This document shows, in pieces, positions 54,070 to 61,664 of a DNA stretch of 64,000 nucleotides (position 1 is the stretch's first letter; every line of letters starts with the position of its first letter). The stretch is taken from NCBI GenBank assembly GCA_947495165.1, contig CANLXM010000001.1:930001-994000 (forward strand). The letters run 5' to 3'. The position numbers were made by a program, and so were the translations under genes. The DNA comes from an uncultured Cellulomonadaceae bacterium (GTDB lineage: Bacteria > Actinomycetota > Actinomycetes > Actinomycetales > Cellulomonadaceae). The notes under the pieces were generated by a model. It worked only from the letters and a program-made list of their open reading frames with translations. It was not told the origin of the DNA and did not search any database.

Positions 54070-54813
54070 AGAGACCTGGATGGGTGGTCTTGTAACCGGC
54101 GCCGGTCCTCGTGGGCCCGGTTTACGCCCTGGAATGTCGGTGCTCCGTGTCACCATGGCCACGAGCCGGGAGACGCCCGGATGGGCACCACCCGGAGGAC
54201 CCCATGGCACAGCGAGCAAGGCACAGTCCACCACCCCGTTGATCCAGTCGCTGTTCGGGATCTGGGTGGATTCCACGGTGCGGGGCGTGTCGCTGCTCCG
54301 AGATTCCGGAAGAGCCACGGCGTCGCCGTACAGCTGCCCCTTGCGGCCATGCCAGCGCTCCGTGCTGTCGAAGATGGCTCGCACGATGGTCCGGACCCTG
54401 CGGGCCTGCTCGCGGCTCGTACCCAGCGCGACGTCGCGTAGGTCGGCCGGCTTGATGGCGGTGACCGGCACCTCCGCCAGGTCCTTCAGGTGCGTGTTGA
54501 AGCGTGTTCGGTAGGCCTGCGGGGTGCGGTCCGACCACCGGCCCGACTCATCCTGCAGCCAGGCGTCGAACGCCTCCTGCAGGGTGGGTGGCCTCGAGGT
54601 ACGGGTCTCCTCGACCGGGTCCCAGTCGCCCAGTGCTCGACGCGCCTTGTCCAGGACGGCATCCTGGGAGACTGCGCTGAAGATCCGCCGCTTGAGAGTC
54701 ACCGGGTCATGGATCGCGCACTGCCACCTGGGCTTGGCCTCGGTGGGTGCGTACAGCGTCCCTCGGCCGCCGAGTACGGTCTTGCCAGAGCGCTTCTTGG
54801 GAGTCTTTGCCAC
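54019..54813 (-). pseudogene. Truncated tyrosine-type integrase lacking its catalytic domain
   Basis: A 264-aa frame from the GTG at 54813. Residues ~10-60 resemble an arm-binding domain (GRGTLYAPTEAKPRWQCAIH). Residues ~75-170 are a SAM-like core-binding domain (TLQEAFDAWLQDESGRWSDR, AYRTRFNTHLKDLAEVPVTA, LRDVALGTSREQARRVRTIV). After ~SDWINGVVDCALLAVP the chain turns into Pro/Gly-rich sequence with no Arg...His-x-x-Arg...Tyr catalytic set, and its last ~17 codons lie antisense to the end of res. It sits beside the att copy at 54900, the usual place for the island integrase. Loss of the catalytic half means the island can no longer move itself. Confidence 0.7.
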
Positions 54814-54899
54814 GGCTCTGTTGTAGCACGGCGACCTTCGGAGGGCGCAGATTCCCACGTCAGCCGCGGAAAATGGCGATGGAGGATGTCGCCCCACCT

Positions 54900-54919
54900 G
54901 AGTTCCGCTTCAACGTCTA
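54900..54919 (+). repeat. Perfect copy of the ychF 3' end (middle att site)
   Basis: GAGTTCCGCTTCAACGTCTA, identical to 49281-49300 and followed by G, so the codons read EFRFNV-stop. It lies 87 nt upstream of the integrase start. Confidence 0.88.
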
Positions 54920-55027
54920 GCCTGGGTTTGCCGGCCATGGTCCAACTTCGTCGCCAAATTGCCTCTTTGCATCATGCGTGGAAACACGACCTTTGCAATA
55001 GGAAGTCACGAGCCCTGCTTCCCGCCG

Positions 55028-56200
55028 TCACGACTTCGATTTCACTACTTGTCGCAACCATGCAGCCAGGGCCTCAAATGAGGGAATCATGTCTTCGGGG
55101 ATTTGAGATCGGTTAAAGTGCATCACGCGGTTGCGCGCGAGTCGGGCGTCATTTAGGCTGCGAATGCAGCGCGGTTTATCTTCATCGGTGATCCGACCGC
55201 CACGGAACACCTCAGCCCAAATTGTCTCGTCTGCAGCGGCTTTGATGTAGTCCGCAAACATCAGGGTGTGAGCGTATGATCTTTCGGAGTCATCCGATCC
55301 GTCGCCACGGACTTCTTCAGCTGTTAGTTTTATGCTCTCTTCTGCGTCGACGAAGATATCCGTAAGCGGACCTCTGTTTATTGCAGCTCTGAGTTTGTGT
55401 TCCGGCACGTCCGCTAGAACACCCCTAAGCAGCTCCTCGATCTCGTTGGCTCGCAGGAACATCGCAGCGATCGAGTTCAGATGGGTCGCTAGGTCCCAGG
55501 TGGTGTAGATCTGCACGATCTCATCCTTGGGGTTCTTCCCGTAGATGAAGCCGTGCTGAAGTATCGTCGGGACCCAATCGAAGAGCTTCTCATTCGTCCC
55601 GACGACCGGGACCTGAGTCGTGGCGACGTTAATTAGCTTGGTTCTTTCGGATACTTTGTCGAATGTAAGGTCCGAGAGTGTTACGGTTCCTATTAGGGTT
55701 GATCTGTCGCTCTTCGAGAAGAAAACTGGCAGTTTAGTCCGCTTTCGCTGCTGCATCAGCTCGATCGCGTCGTTCACAGAGTCTCCGTATTGAAGCGCGT
55801 CGAGCTCATCGGCGTCGCTCTTCAGTGCAGACAAAACCCAGCCGCCCGTTGACGCTTGGTCGGATGAATATTCGTTGGGGCCGCCGGCCTCTTCCGGAGT
55901 CTTTGGCTCCGAGCTCAACGATAGACGTCGTATCTCGACCTCGCCGTAGTAGTCGGCCGAGCTGATATCAGGGAACATTTCCAGTTCGTGCTTCGCGAGC
56001 CAGGCATTGATCTGACGATTGACCATCGCGCCGCGACGCGACCGGCCAAAACACTCGAGTACGTAGCTGGTGGCCAGCTGGATACTGTTCTGGCTAGACG
56101 AGACGAACTTGTCGAGTTCATCTTGCGGAACATGCACGTCATCGTCGATGCGTGCATCCGAAACTTCGGCGTCGTCGTTGGCTGTCAAGGTGCCCCCCAC
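55028..56200 (-). CDS. CBS-pair protein with C-terminal HEPN-type RNase motif; candidate defence/toxin protein
   Basis: A 390-aa protein not matching a named family I know. N-terminal ~25-90 looks like a small DNA/nucleotide-binding helical domain (ATSYVLECFGRSRRGAMVNR then INAWLAKHELEMFPD). Residues ~130-245 form a CBS-like pair (DSVNDAIELMQQRKRTKLPV, LIGTVTLSDLTFDKVSERTK, VVGTNEKLFDWVPTILQHGF). The helical C-terminus ends with ARLARNRVMHFNRS, where Arg356-Asn357-x3-His361 is the HEPN RNase motif. The start is uncertain: the GTG at 56200 has poor signals and a TTG a few codons in is possible. Base composition is near 50% G+C in places, unlike anything else in the window. Lone gene between two att copies. 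Confidence 0.75.
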   Translation of the reverse strand: MGGTLTANDDAEVSDARIDDDVHVPQDELDKFVSSSQNSIQLATSYVLECFGRSRRGAMVNRQINAWLAKHELEMFPDISSADYYGEVEIRRLSLSSEPKTPEEAGGPNEYSSDQASTGGWVLSALKSDADELDALQYGDSVNDAIELMQQRKRTKLPVFFSKSDRSTLIGTVTLSDLTFDKVSERTKLINVATTQVPVVGTNEKLFDWVPTILQHGFIYGKNPKDEIVQIYTTWDLATHLNSIAAMFLRANEIEELLRGVLADVPEHKLRAAINRGPLTDIFVDAEESIKLTAEEVRGDGSDDSERSYAHTLMFADYIKAAADETIWAEVFRGGRITDEDKPRCIRSLNDARLARNRVMHFNRSQIPEDMIPSFEALAAWLRQVVKSKS

Positions 56201-56389
56201 TGGAATCTACGATTGGCTCCCGATATTAGCGGTAGATCGAAGCGGATGGTGGCGTCGGTGAGTCCCGGTGTGCCCATGTCCGCGAGTCGACCACGCGTGC
56301 TGTCTCGCACGCCTGACGCACGAGACCGAAGAACGTGACACGTGTGGCGGAAGGGTGGATCAACGGTTGGTCAGCCTCGGAACGTGGTG

Positions 56390-56409
56390 GAGTTCCGCGC
56401 CAACGTCTA
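56390..56409 (+). repeat. Third, imperfect copy of the ychF 3' end
   Basis: GAGTTCCGCGCCAACGTCTA differs from the other copies at two adjacent bases. Homology to ychF extends further upstream than at 54900: the codons read NVVEFRANV-stop against DVVEFRFNV-stop. It probably marks the original or oldest right junction. Confidence 0.75.
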
Positions 56410-56455
56410 GGCCCCGAAGTCGCGCGGCCCGACGATGCCCGGAGCCGCGATCCGC

Positions 56456-57223
56456 TCAGAACAGCGGCCAGGGAACCGCCGGCATCTCACCGGCGGGAGC
56501 CGGGAACCGTCCTGTCGCCCGCAACCTGGAGCAGCGAGCATCGAGCGCTGCGATGTCGGGGGCGCTCAGCAAGTCCGCCAGACTCCTTCCCAGGTCACCG
56601 CGGAGCTCCTCGCTGAGCCGGTCGAGGCCGTCGCGCTCCTCCGCGGTCAGATCGTCTCCCGACCAACCCCACAGGATCGTGCGCAGCTTGTGGTCACGGT
56701 GGAACGTGAGCCCGTGGTCGACGCCGTGCCGGTGGCCGTCCGTCATCGCAAGGATGTGGTTCCCCTTGCGGTCGGCGTTGTTGACGACGACGTCGAACAC
56801 GGCCATGCGCCGCAGCGCTGGCGAGTCCTCGTGCACCAGGGTGACGGTCCGTCCGCTCTCGTCCCGTCCCTCGAGGACCTGTCGCCAGCCAGCACTCGGC
56901 ACGTCCTGGGACGCGACCAGGTCGACGGCACTGTGGTCGGGATCTGGCTCCTGCCAGAGCTGGACCATTCCTTCGCCGAGCGGACCGTCGCGCAGCCAGG
57001 TGTGTGGCACCACTCCCCAGCCCAGGACTTCCGAGACCAGGTAGGCGGCCACCTCCCGGTGCGCCAGGGTGCCGTCGGGAAAGTCCCACAGCGGGCTCTC
57101 GCCGGCTATCGGCTTGTAGACGACGGTCGTCTCTCCGATCGCGCCCAGGAACGTGGCGTTGGAAGCCGTCGTGATGCGGCCGGCGATCGTCAGCTCGGCT
57201 GTCACCAGGTCCGTCGCCGACAT
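56456..57223 (-). CDS. SCO1664-family kinase-like protein
   Basis: A 255-aa protein of the SCO1664 family, which carries a phosphatidylinositol 3/4-kinase-like (protein-kinase-like) fold. GAIGETTVVYKPIAGESPLW contains the nucleotide-binding Lys (~residue 37). FDVVVNNADRKGNHIL near 145 is the catalytic loop, with NNADRK in place of HRD, and DHGLTFHRD supplies the metal-binding Asp. The substrate is unknown. The start overlaps the DUF3090 stop by one base (TGATG). The trio with DUF3090 and the histidine phosphatase is conserved in actinobacteria. Confidence 0.88.
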   Translation of the reverse strand: MSATDLVTAELTIAGRITTASNATFLGAIGETTVVYKPIAGESPLWDFPDGTLAHREVAAYLVSEVLGWGVVPHTWLRDGPLGEGMVQLWQEPDPDHSAVDLVASQDVPSAGWRQVLEGRDESGRTVTLVHEDSPALRRMAVFDVVVNNADRKGNHILAMTDGHRHGVDHGLTFHRDHKLRTILWGWSGDDLTAEERDGLDRLSEELRGDLGRSLADLLSAPDIAALDARCSRLRATGRFPAPAGEMPAVPWPLF

Positions 57224-57777
57224 CAGTCCTCGGGAAGTATGCAGGTGTGCCCGTCGGCATCGATGGGGTAGCCGCAGAATGGGCAGGCCGGGCGCCCGGC
57301 GCCCACGACCTCACGGGCGCGCTGGGCGAAAGCGCGGGCGGTGCCTACCGGCATCCGCAGCACGAGCATCTCGGTGTCGGGAGCGCCGTCCTCGTCGGGC
57401 ATCTGAGCGATGTCGTCAGCATCGACGTCCGTGACGGGGTAAGCCTCGAGGACGACCTGGGCCGTGGTCGGGTCCCAGCCCAGGCTCATGGCGCCGGTAC
57501 GGAAATGCTCCTCGACGGCCTCGAGATCGTCGTTGTCGACGAGCTGAGGGGGCGTGCTCGTGGGAACGCTGAAGCGGTTGCCCTCGACGGTGATGAGCTG
57601 GTCGAGGATCTCGTCGATCTTCTCCGCGAGCAGAGCCGACTGCTGCTTCTCGAGCGCGATGCTCACCACCCGCGTCCCTGAGCGCACCTGGAGATAGAAG
57701 GTGCGCGCCCCCGGAAGGCCGATGGTGCCGATGACGGCCCGATCAGGCCAGTCGAACTCGTGAACGCGTGCAGGCAT
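57223..57777 (-). CDS. DUF3090 protein
   Basis: A 184-aa cytoplasmic protein. It starts MPARVHEFDWPDRAVIGTIG and has GARTFYLQVRSGTRVVSIALE. The C-terminus carries a zinc-ribbon-like CPFCGYPIDADGHTC. Function unknown. TAGAGT lies 6 nt upstream of the ATG, and its TAG is the stop codon of the preceding phosphatase gene. Coupled to the SCO1664-type gene. Confidence 0.92.
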   Translation of the reverse strand: MPARVHEFDWPDRAVIGTIGLPGARTFYLQVRSGTRVVSIALEKQQSALLAEKIDEILDQLITVEGNRFSVPTSTPPQLVDNDDLEAVEEHFRTGAMSLGWDPTTAQVVLEAYPVTDVDADDIAQMPDEDGAPDTEMLVLRMPVGTARAFAQRAREVVGAGRPACPFCGYPIDADGHTCILPED

Positions 57778-57783
57778 CTCAAC

Positions 57784-57789
57784 ACTCTA
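57784..57789 (-). promoter_or_regulatory. -10-like hexamer for leaderless DUF3090, overlapping the phosphatase stop
   Basis: Reverse-strand TAGAGT, 6 nt before the ATG at 57777. Its first three bases are the stop codon of the upstream gene. Confidence 0.45.
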
Positions 57790-58494
57790 GGCGTCGTTGG
57801 TCGAGGGTGCCTCGTGCCCTGCGCCGCCGCCCACGGGCGCGTCGCCCGAGCGGATGCCCTTCGACAGCCACGACAGATCACCCGCGTCGGTGTTGGTCGC
57901 GTGGACGCTCGGCCGGCTGGCGCCGTAGCGCACGACCGACACGGATGCGGGGCTCACGTTGATGCGCTGGAACAGGTCGAGGTGCATGCCGAGCGCGTCG
58001 GCGAGTATCGACTTGATGATGTCGCCGTGGCTGACCGCGACCCACACTGCCTCGGGCCCGTGCTCGGCTTCGACGGCTGCATCGTGGCGACGGATCGCTG
58101 CCACCGCCCGAGCCTGCATCGCGGCCATCGACTCACCGTCGGGAAAGACGACGGCAGACGGTTGCGACTGCACCAGCGGCCACAGCTCCTCGGTCGCGAG
58201 CTCGGTGAGCCTGCGGCCCTGCCACCGCCCGTAGTCGCACTCGGTGAGATCGAGATCGACGGACGCGTCCGGAGTGCCCGCCTGGCGGTCGAGGATGTGC
58301 TGGGCGGTCTGCTGACAACGCTCCAGAGGGCTCGACACCACCGCGGCCAGGGGGACGGCCGCGAGCCGGGCTCCGGCACGAGCCGCTTGCTCGCGCCCGA
58401 TCTCGTCCAGGGTGACGCCGCCAGCCCGGCCGGCCAGCAGCCCGGTGGCATTTGCTGTGGTGCGGCCGTGCCGCACGAGAAGAGCCGTCGCCAT
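57787..58494 (-). CDS. Histidine phosphatase (phosphoglycerate-mutase-like, MSMEG_4193 type)
   Basis: A 235-aa enzyme. The catalytic His is in LLVRHGRTTANA (residues ~6-17). SSPLERCQQTAQHIL carries the second Arg, followed by CDYGRWQGRRLTELA, and WVAVSHGDIIKSILAD supplies the second His. Removes phosphate from an unknown small molecule, possibly the product of the adjacent kinase-like protein. TAGGCT lies 6 nt before the ATG. Confidence 0.92.
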   Translation of the reverse strand: MATALLVRHGRTTANATGLLAGRAGGVTLDEIGREQAARAGARLAAVPLAAVVSSPLERCQQTAQHILDRQAGTPDASVDLDLTECDYGRWQGRRLTELATEELWPLVQSQPSAVVFPDGESMAAMQARAVAAIRRHDAAVEAEHGPEAVWVAVSHGDIIKSILADALGMHLDLFQRINVSPASVSVVRYGASRPSVHATNTDAGDLSWLSKGIRSGDAPVGGGAGHEAPSTNDA

Positions 58495-58500
58495 CCAGCG

Positions 58501-58506
58501 AGCCTA
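58501..58506 (-). promoter_or_regulatory. -10-like hexamer for leaderless histidine phosphatase gene
   Basis: Reverse-strand TAGGCT, 6 nt before the ATG at 58494. Confidence 0.5.
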
Positions 58507-58516
58507 GCCACCGGTG

Positions 58517-59161
58517 CTACATGGGCGGACCTGCGTGGACGAGCCACGCCAGAGCCACGCAGTTGACGGCCACCGTGAGCCAGAAGACGGCGACGAACGG
58601 TTGCTTCCTCGTCTTGTGCCGGAAGAGCCGGCGGGCGACCAGAGCGCCAGGCCAACCTCCCAGGAGGGCGATCAGGTGCAGGGTCGACTCGGGCGTGCGC
58701 CATCGGCCCTGCTGCGCGGCCGCCGTGTCGGAGCGGTAGGCGGCCAGCGCCACGACGCTTAGGCCGCCGTAGGCGCCGAGCACGAGTGCGGGGAGCCCGT
58801 CCTGCGTGAGAAGGGTGAGTAGTACCGAGGCGAACACTCCGACGACGACGAGGGCGGGCCAGGTGCGTGCGGGGCCGTGTTCGCCCCCGCGTCCGCGTCC
58901 GACCCGACGTCCGCGTTCGGGACCTGCGCTCGGCTGCCGCAGGTACTGCACCCGGAATGCGCGCGGGCGCCCGCGCTCTCCGGCCCCCTCGGTATACGAC
59001 ACGGCGCAGCCGCGAGACGGGCGTCGGCCCCGGGGGAACGCGCTGACGTGGACGAACACGCTCGGACCGCCCGTCGCTGGCGTGATGAAGCCGAAGCCGC
59101 GCTCGTCGTTCCAGTCCGTGAGGACGCCCTCGAAGCGCGTGCTGAGCCGGTCGATCGCCAC
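58517..59161 (-). CDS. Cold-shock-domain / DUF1294 membrane fusion protein
   Basis: A 214-aa protein. Residues ~8-68 are a cold-shock domain with GFGFITPA (RNP1-like) and VFVHVSAFP (RNP2-like). A basic Arg/Gly linker follows, then two TM helices and a C-terminal DUF1294 domain (HLIALLGGWPGALVARRLFRHKTRK, then a final TM). The combination tethers an RNA- or ssDNA-binding fold to the membrane. It is transcribed divergently from the peptide ABC operon. Confidence 0.9.
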   Translation of the reverse strand: MAIDRLSTRFEGVLTDWNDERGFGFITPATGGPSVFVHVSAFPRGRRPSRGCAVSYTEGAGERGRPRAFRVQYLRQPSAGPERGRRVGRGRGGEHGPARTWPALVVVGVFASVLLTLLTQDGLPALVLGAYGGLSVVALAAYRSDTAAAQQGRWRTPESTLHLIALLGGWPGALVARRLFRHKTRKQPFVAVFWLTVAVNCVALAWLVHAGPPM

Positions 59162-59212
59162 GTCCGGTCTCCTCAGGTTGCGATGGACCCGCAGATGTTA
59201 CAGGAAGTTAAC

Positions 59213-59229
59213 CGTCCATACAGTGAGAC
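59213..59229. repeat. Direct repeat copy 1 (CGTCCATACAGTGAGAC)
   Basis: Matches 59332-59348 at 16 of 17 bases. Near the start side of the cold-shock gene. Confidence 0.6.
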
Positions 59230-59331
59230 GAAAGTCAGGTGACAGTCGCGCGCGTGACGAGAAACGTCCGCATTGCGCGCGCAGATGTGGTCTCCGTCTC
59301 GTTCAGTTCTGCTTATGCGGCGGACCTGCAG

Positions 59332-59348
59332 CGTCCATCCAGTGAGAC
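59332..59348. repeat. Direct repeat copy 2 (CGTCCATCCAGTGAGAC)
   Basis: Second copy of the 59213 repeat, 119 bp away, mid-region between the divergent genes. Confidence 0.6.
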
Positions 59349-59603
59349 TGACAGCGCACGATCGGCTCCAGGACGCGGCCCTCGACCGTCTCGGCTCGGC
59401 GCGCTGTGATGCTTCCGTGACATTCCGGGTTGGTAACGATTGCCTTCCTAAAACCCCCGAACCGGCCGAGGGCAAGGGATTTGCTGTGTAACGTCCTCCA
59501 CAACCAAGGTTGGTTCCCATCACCACTCCGTGGACGCCGGGCGTCGATGGCTGTCGACGTCGACGGCGACACCGGGAAGCTGCCAGCCCTATGAGGAGGA
59601 ACA

Positions 59604-61424
59604 TTGAACATCAGGAGAATGGCCGCGCCGGTCGCTCTGCTCGCGAGCGGTGCGCTCGTGCTGAGCGCCTGCACCGCGTCCGAGGACCCCGAGACGCCCA
59701 ACACGTCGTCGTCCACCAGCACGGGTGGCACGGGCGGCGTCGAGCCGACCGACACCGGCAAGGCCGACCTGGGCGAGGTCGTCACCGCTGACGACACCAT
59801 CTACTACACGCTCGGTGGCGAGGAGTGGCTCGGGTACAACGGCAACACGCCAGAGACGTACTCGACGTACCAGTCCGTCGTCAACGACCGCATGTTCTCG
59901 GGCTTCATGTACTTCGGTACCGACGGGGCGATCTACCAGGACGAGGAGTACGGCACGTTCGAGGTCACGTCCGAGGACCCCATGGTCGTCGAGTACACCC
60001 TGAACGACGCTGCTGCCTGGTCGGACGGCGAGCCCATCAAGTACGAGGACTACCTCCTCGAGTGGGCTGCGCGTTCCATCGCCGACGGGAAGAACGAGGA
60101 CGGCACGCCGAAGCCGCTGTTCAACCACGTGTCCGGCACGGACATGGCAGAGCTCGTCCCGGCCGGCCCGAAGGGTGAGGCTGGCGCCAAGACGTTCTCG
60201 TACGAGTACAGCGCGCCGAACCCCGACTACGCGCTGCAGATCACGTCGGCCTTCCCCGCGCACATCGTGGCGCAGGAGGCTGGCATGTCGCTCGAGGAAC
60301 TCGTCACCGCGATCCAGGAGAAGGACGTCGAGGCGCTCCGCCCCGCGGCCGAGTTCTGGAACACGGGCTGGCTCTCCCCGACGCCGGGCGAACTGCCCGA
60401 CCCCGCTCTGACGCCGGTCTCTGGCCCCTACAAGCTCTCCGCGTGGCAGGCCGGTCAGTCCGTGACCCTCGTCGCCAACGAGGCCTACTGGGGCACGCCG
60501 CCCGCGACCAAGACGCTGGTCTACCGCTTCGTCGCGCCCGAGGCGCAGGTGCAGGCCCTCGAGAACGGTGACCTCGACGTCATCGAGCCGCAGGCCACCG
60601 TCGACACGGTCAAGCAGATCGAAGGCCTCGGTGACGCGGTGTCGCTCCTCACGGGCGAGTCGCTGACGTGGGAGCACCTCGACTTCAACTTCAACGCGGG
60701 CGTCTTTGCTGACTCGCTCGAGCTGCGTGAGGCCTTCGCCATGTGCGTGCCGCGCCAGCAGATCGTGGACAACCTGGTCAAGCCGATCGACCCCAACGCG
60801 TCCGTGATGAACGCACGCGAGGTCTTCCCGTTCCAGGAGAACTACGACGAGGTCGTGTCGGCCGCCTATGACGGCCGCTACGACGAGGTCAAGCTCGAGG
60901 ACGCCAAGGCGAAGATCGCTGCCTCCGGCATCGAGACCCCGATCAAGGTCCGGATCGGCTACTCCGCTCCGAACCAGCGCCGCACCGAAGAGGTCGCGCT
61001 GATCAAGTCCAGCTGTGACCAGGCCGGCTTCGAGATCGAAGATGTGGGCAACAAGGACTTCTTCGCTCCCGGTGGCACGCTCGAGAGCGGCGACTACGAG
61101 GTTGCGCTGTTCGCGTGGGCCGGCTCGGGCCAGATCACCTCGGGTGAGAACATCTACGCCACCGGTCGCCCGCAGAATTACGGCGGGTTCTCGAGCGAGA
61201 CGGTCGACGAGGCGTGGAAGACGCTGATCTCCACCCTCGACGAGTCCGTGCACCTCGAGCAGACCAAGATCATCGAGAAGGCGCTCTGGGACGAGCTGTA
61301 CGGCATCCCGGTCTTCGCGCACCCCGGTGTCGTCGCGTACGACTCGAAGATCCAGAACGTCCGTGACACGGCTGCGCAGAGCACCGTCGCATGGAACGCG
61401 GAGCAGTGGGTCCGCGCGTCCTGA
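59604..61424 (+). CDS. Peptide/oligopeptide ABC transporter substrate-binding lipoprotein (family 5)
   Basis: A 606-aa extracytoplasmic receptor. Signal peptide with lipobox LSAC at ~residue 23, then an acidic Ser/Thr linker. The family-5 fold shows GYNGNTPETYSTYQSVVNDRM and YTLNDAAAWSDGEPIKYEDY, and SGPYKLSAWQAGQSVTLVAN with the usual EAYWG. It starts at TTG 59604, supported by GAGGAGG 4 nt upstream; the ATG at 59619 lacks proper spacing. It is followed by two strong hairpins before the permease genes. Confidence 0.93.
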   Translation: MNIRRMAAPVALLASGALVLSACTASEDPETPNTSSSTSTGGTGGVEPTDTGKADLGEVVTADDTIYYTLGGEEWLGYNGNTPETYSTYQSVVNDRMFSGFMYFGTDGAIYQDEEYGTFEVTSEDPMVVEYTLNDAAAWSDGEPIKYEDYLLEWAARSIADGKNEDGTPKPLFNHVSGTDMAELVPAGPKGEAGAKTFSYEYSAPNPDYALQITSAFPAHIVAQEAGMSLEELVTAIQEKDVEALRPAAEFWNTGWLSPTPGELPDPALTPVSGPYKLSAWQAGQSVTLVANEAYWGTPPATKTLVYRFVAPEAQVQALENGDLDVIEPQATVDTVKQIEGLGDAVSLLTGESLTWEHLDFNFNAGVFADSLELREAFAMCVPRQQIVDNLVKPIDPNASVMNAREVFPFQENYDEVVSAAYDGRYDEVKLEDAKAKIAASGIETPIKVRIGYSAPNQRRTEEVALIKSSCDQAGFEIEDVGNKDFFAPGGTLESGDYEVALFAWAGSGQITSGENIYATGRPQNYGGFSSETVDEAWKTLISTLDESVHLEQTKIIEKALWDELYGIPVFAHPGVVAYDSKIQNVRDTAAQSTVAWNAEQWVRAS

Positions 61425-61476
61425 CGCGCAGCGGTGCGTGAGCATCACACACGGTGCGTGAGCACCACGGCACGAC

Positions 61477-61505
61477 CTCGGTGACCGGCTCGGCCGGTCA
61501 CCGAG
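61477..61505. terminator. 12-bp perfect stem-loop after the peptide-binding gene
   Basis: CTCGGTGACCGG pairs with CCGGTCACCGAG around a 5-nt loop. Preceded by two 17-nt repeats of CGGTGCGTGAGCAYCAC (61432, 61452). Confidence 0.7.
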
Positions 61506-61510
61506 ACCAC

Positions 61511-61552
61511 CACCGCTGGGGTGGGGGCTTCGACGCCCCCACCCCAGCGGTG
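61511..61552. terminator. 18-bp perfect stem-loop after the peptide-binding gene
   Basis: The arms 61511-61528 and 61535-61552 are perfectly complementary around TTCGAC. Very stable. It probably reduces read-through, so that the receptor is made in excess over the permeases. Confidence 0.75.
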
Positions 61553-61664
61553 CGATGACGGTTCCTTGCCCCGCCCATGGCATCATTGCGTGGTTCACGG
61601 CAGCGCTTGACGCAGCCGCACGGGCCTTTTGCCCCGACCTCAAGAACTTGAAGGGTTGAGTTCG

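Larger units (their letters stand above)
59162..59603. other. 442-bp intergenic region between divergent genes
   Basis: No gene seen. It is less G+C-rich than the coding flanks. It contains two copies of a 17-bp repeat (59213 and 59332), an inverted repeat AACCAA-GG-TTGGTT at 59502-59515, and several TAAC-rich -10-like stretches (for example TGTAACGT near 59487). It must hold promoters for both flanking units. Confidence 0.6.

Noticed and set aside
54490..55116. A 208-codon plus-strand frame in the island
   Set aside because: It lies antisense to the integrase relic and crosses the att copy; no ribosome site and no family features.
56201..56389. A possible small gene or RNA between the CBS/HEPN gene and the outer att copy
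   Set aside because: No frame with a plausible start and ribosome site, and no tRNA-like or terminator-like structure was seen.
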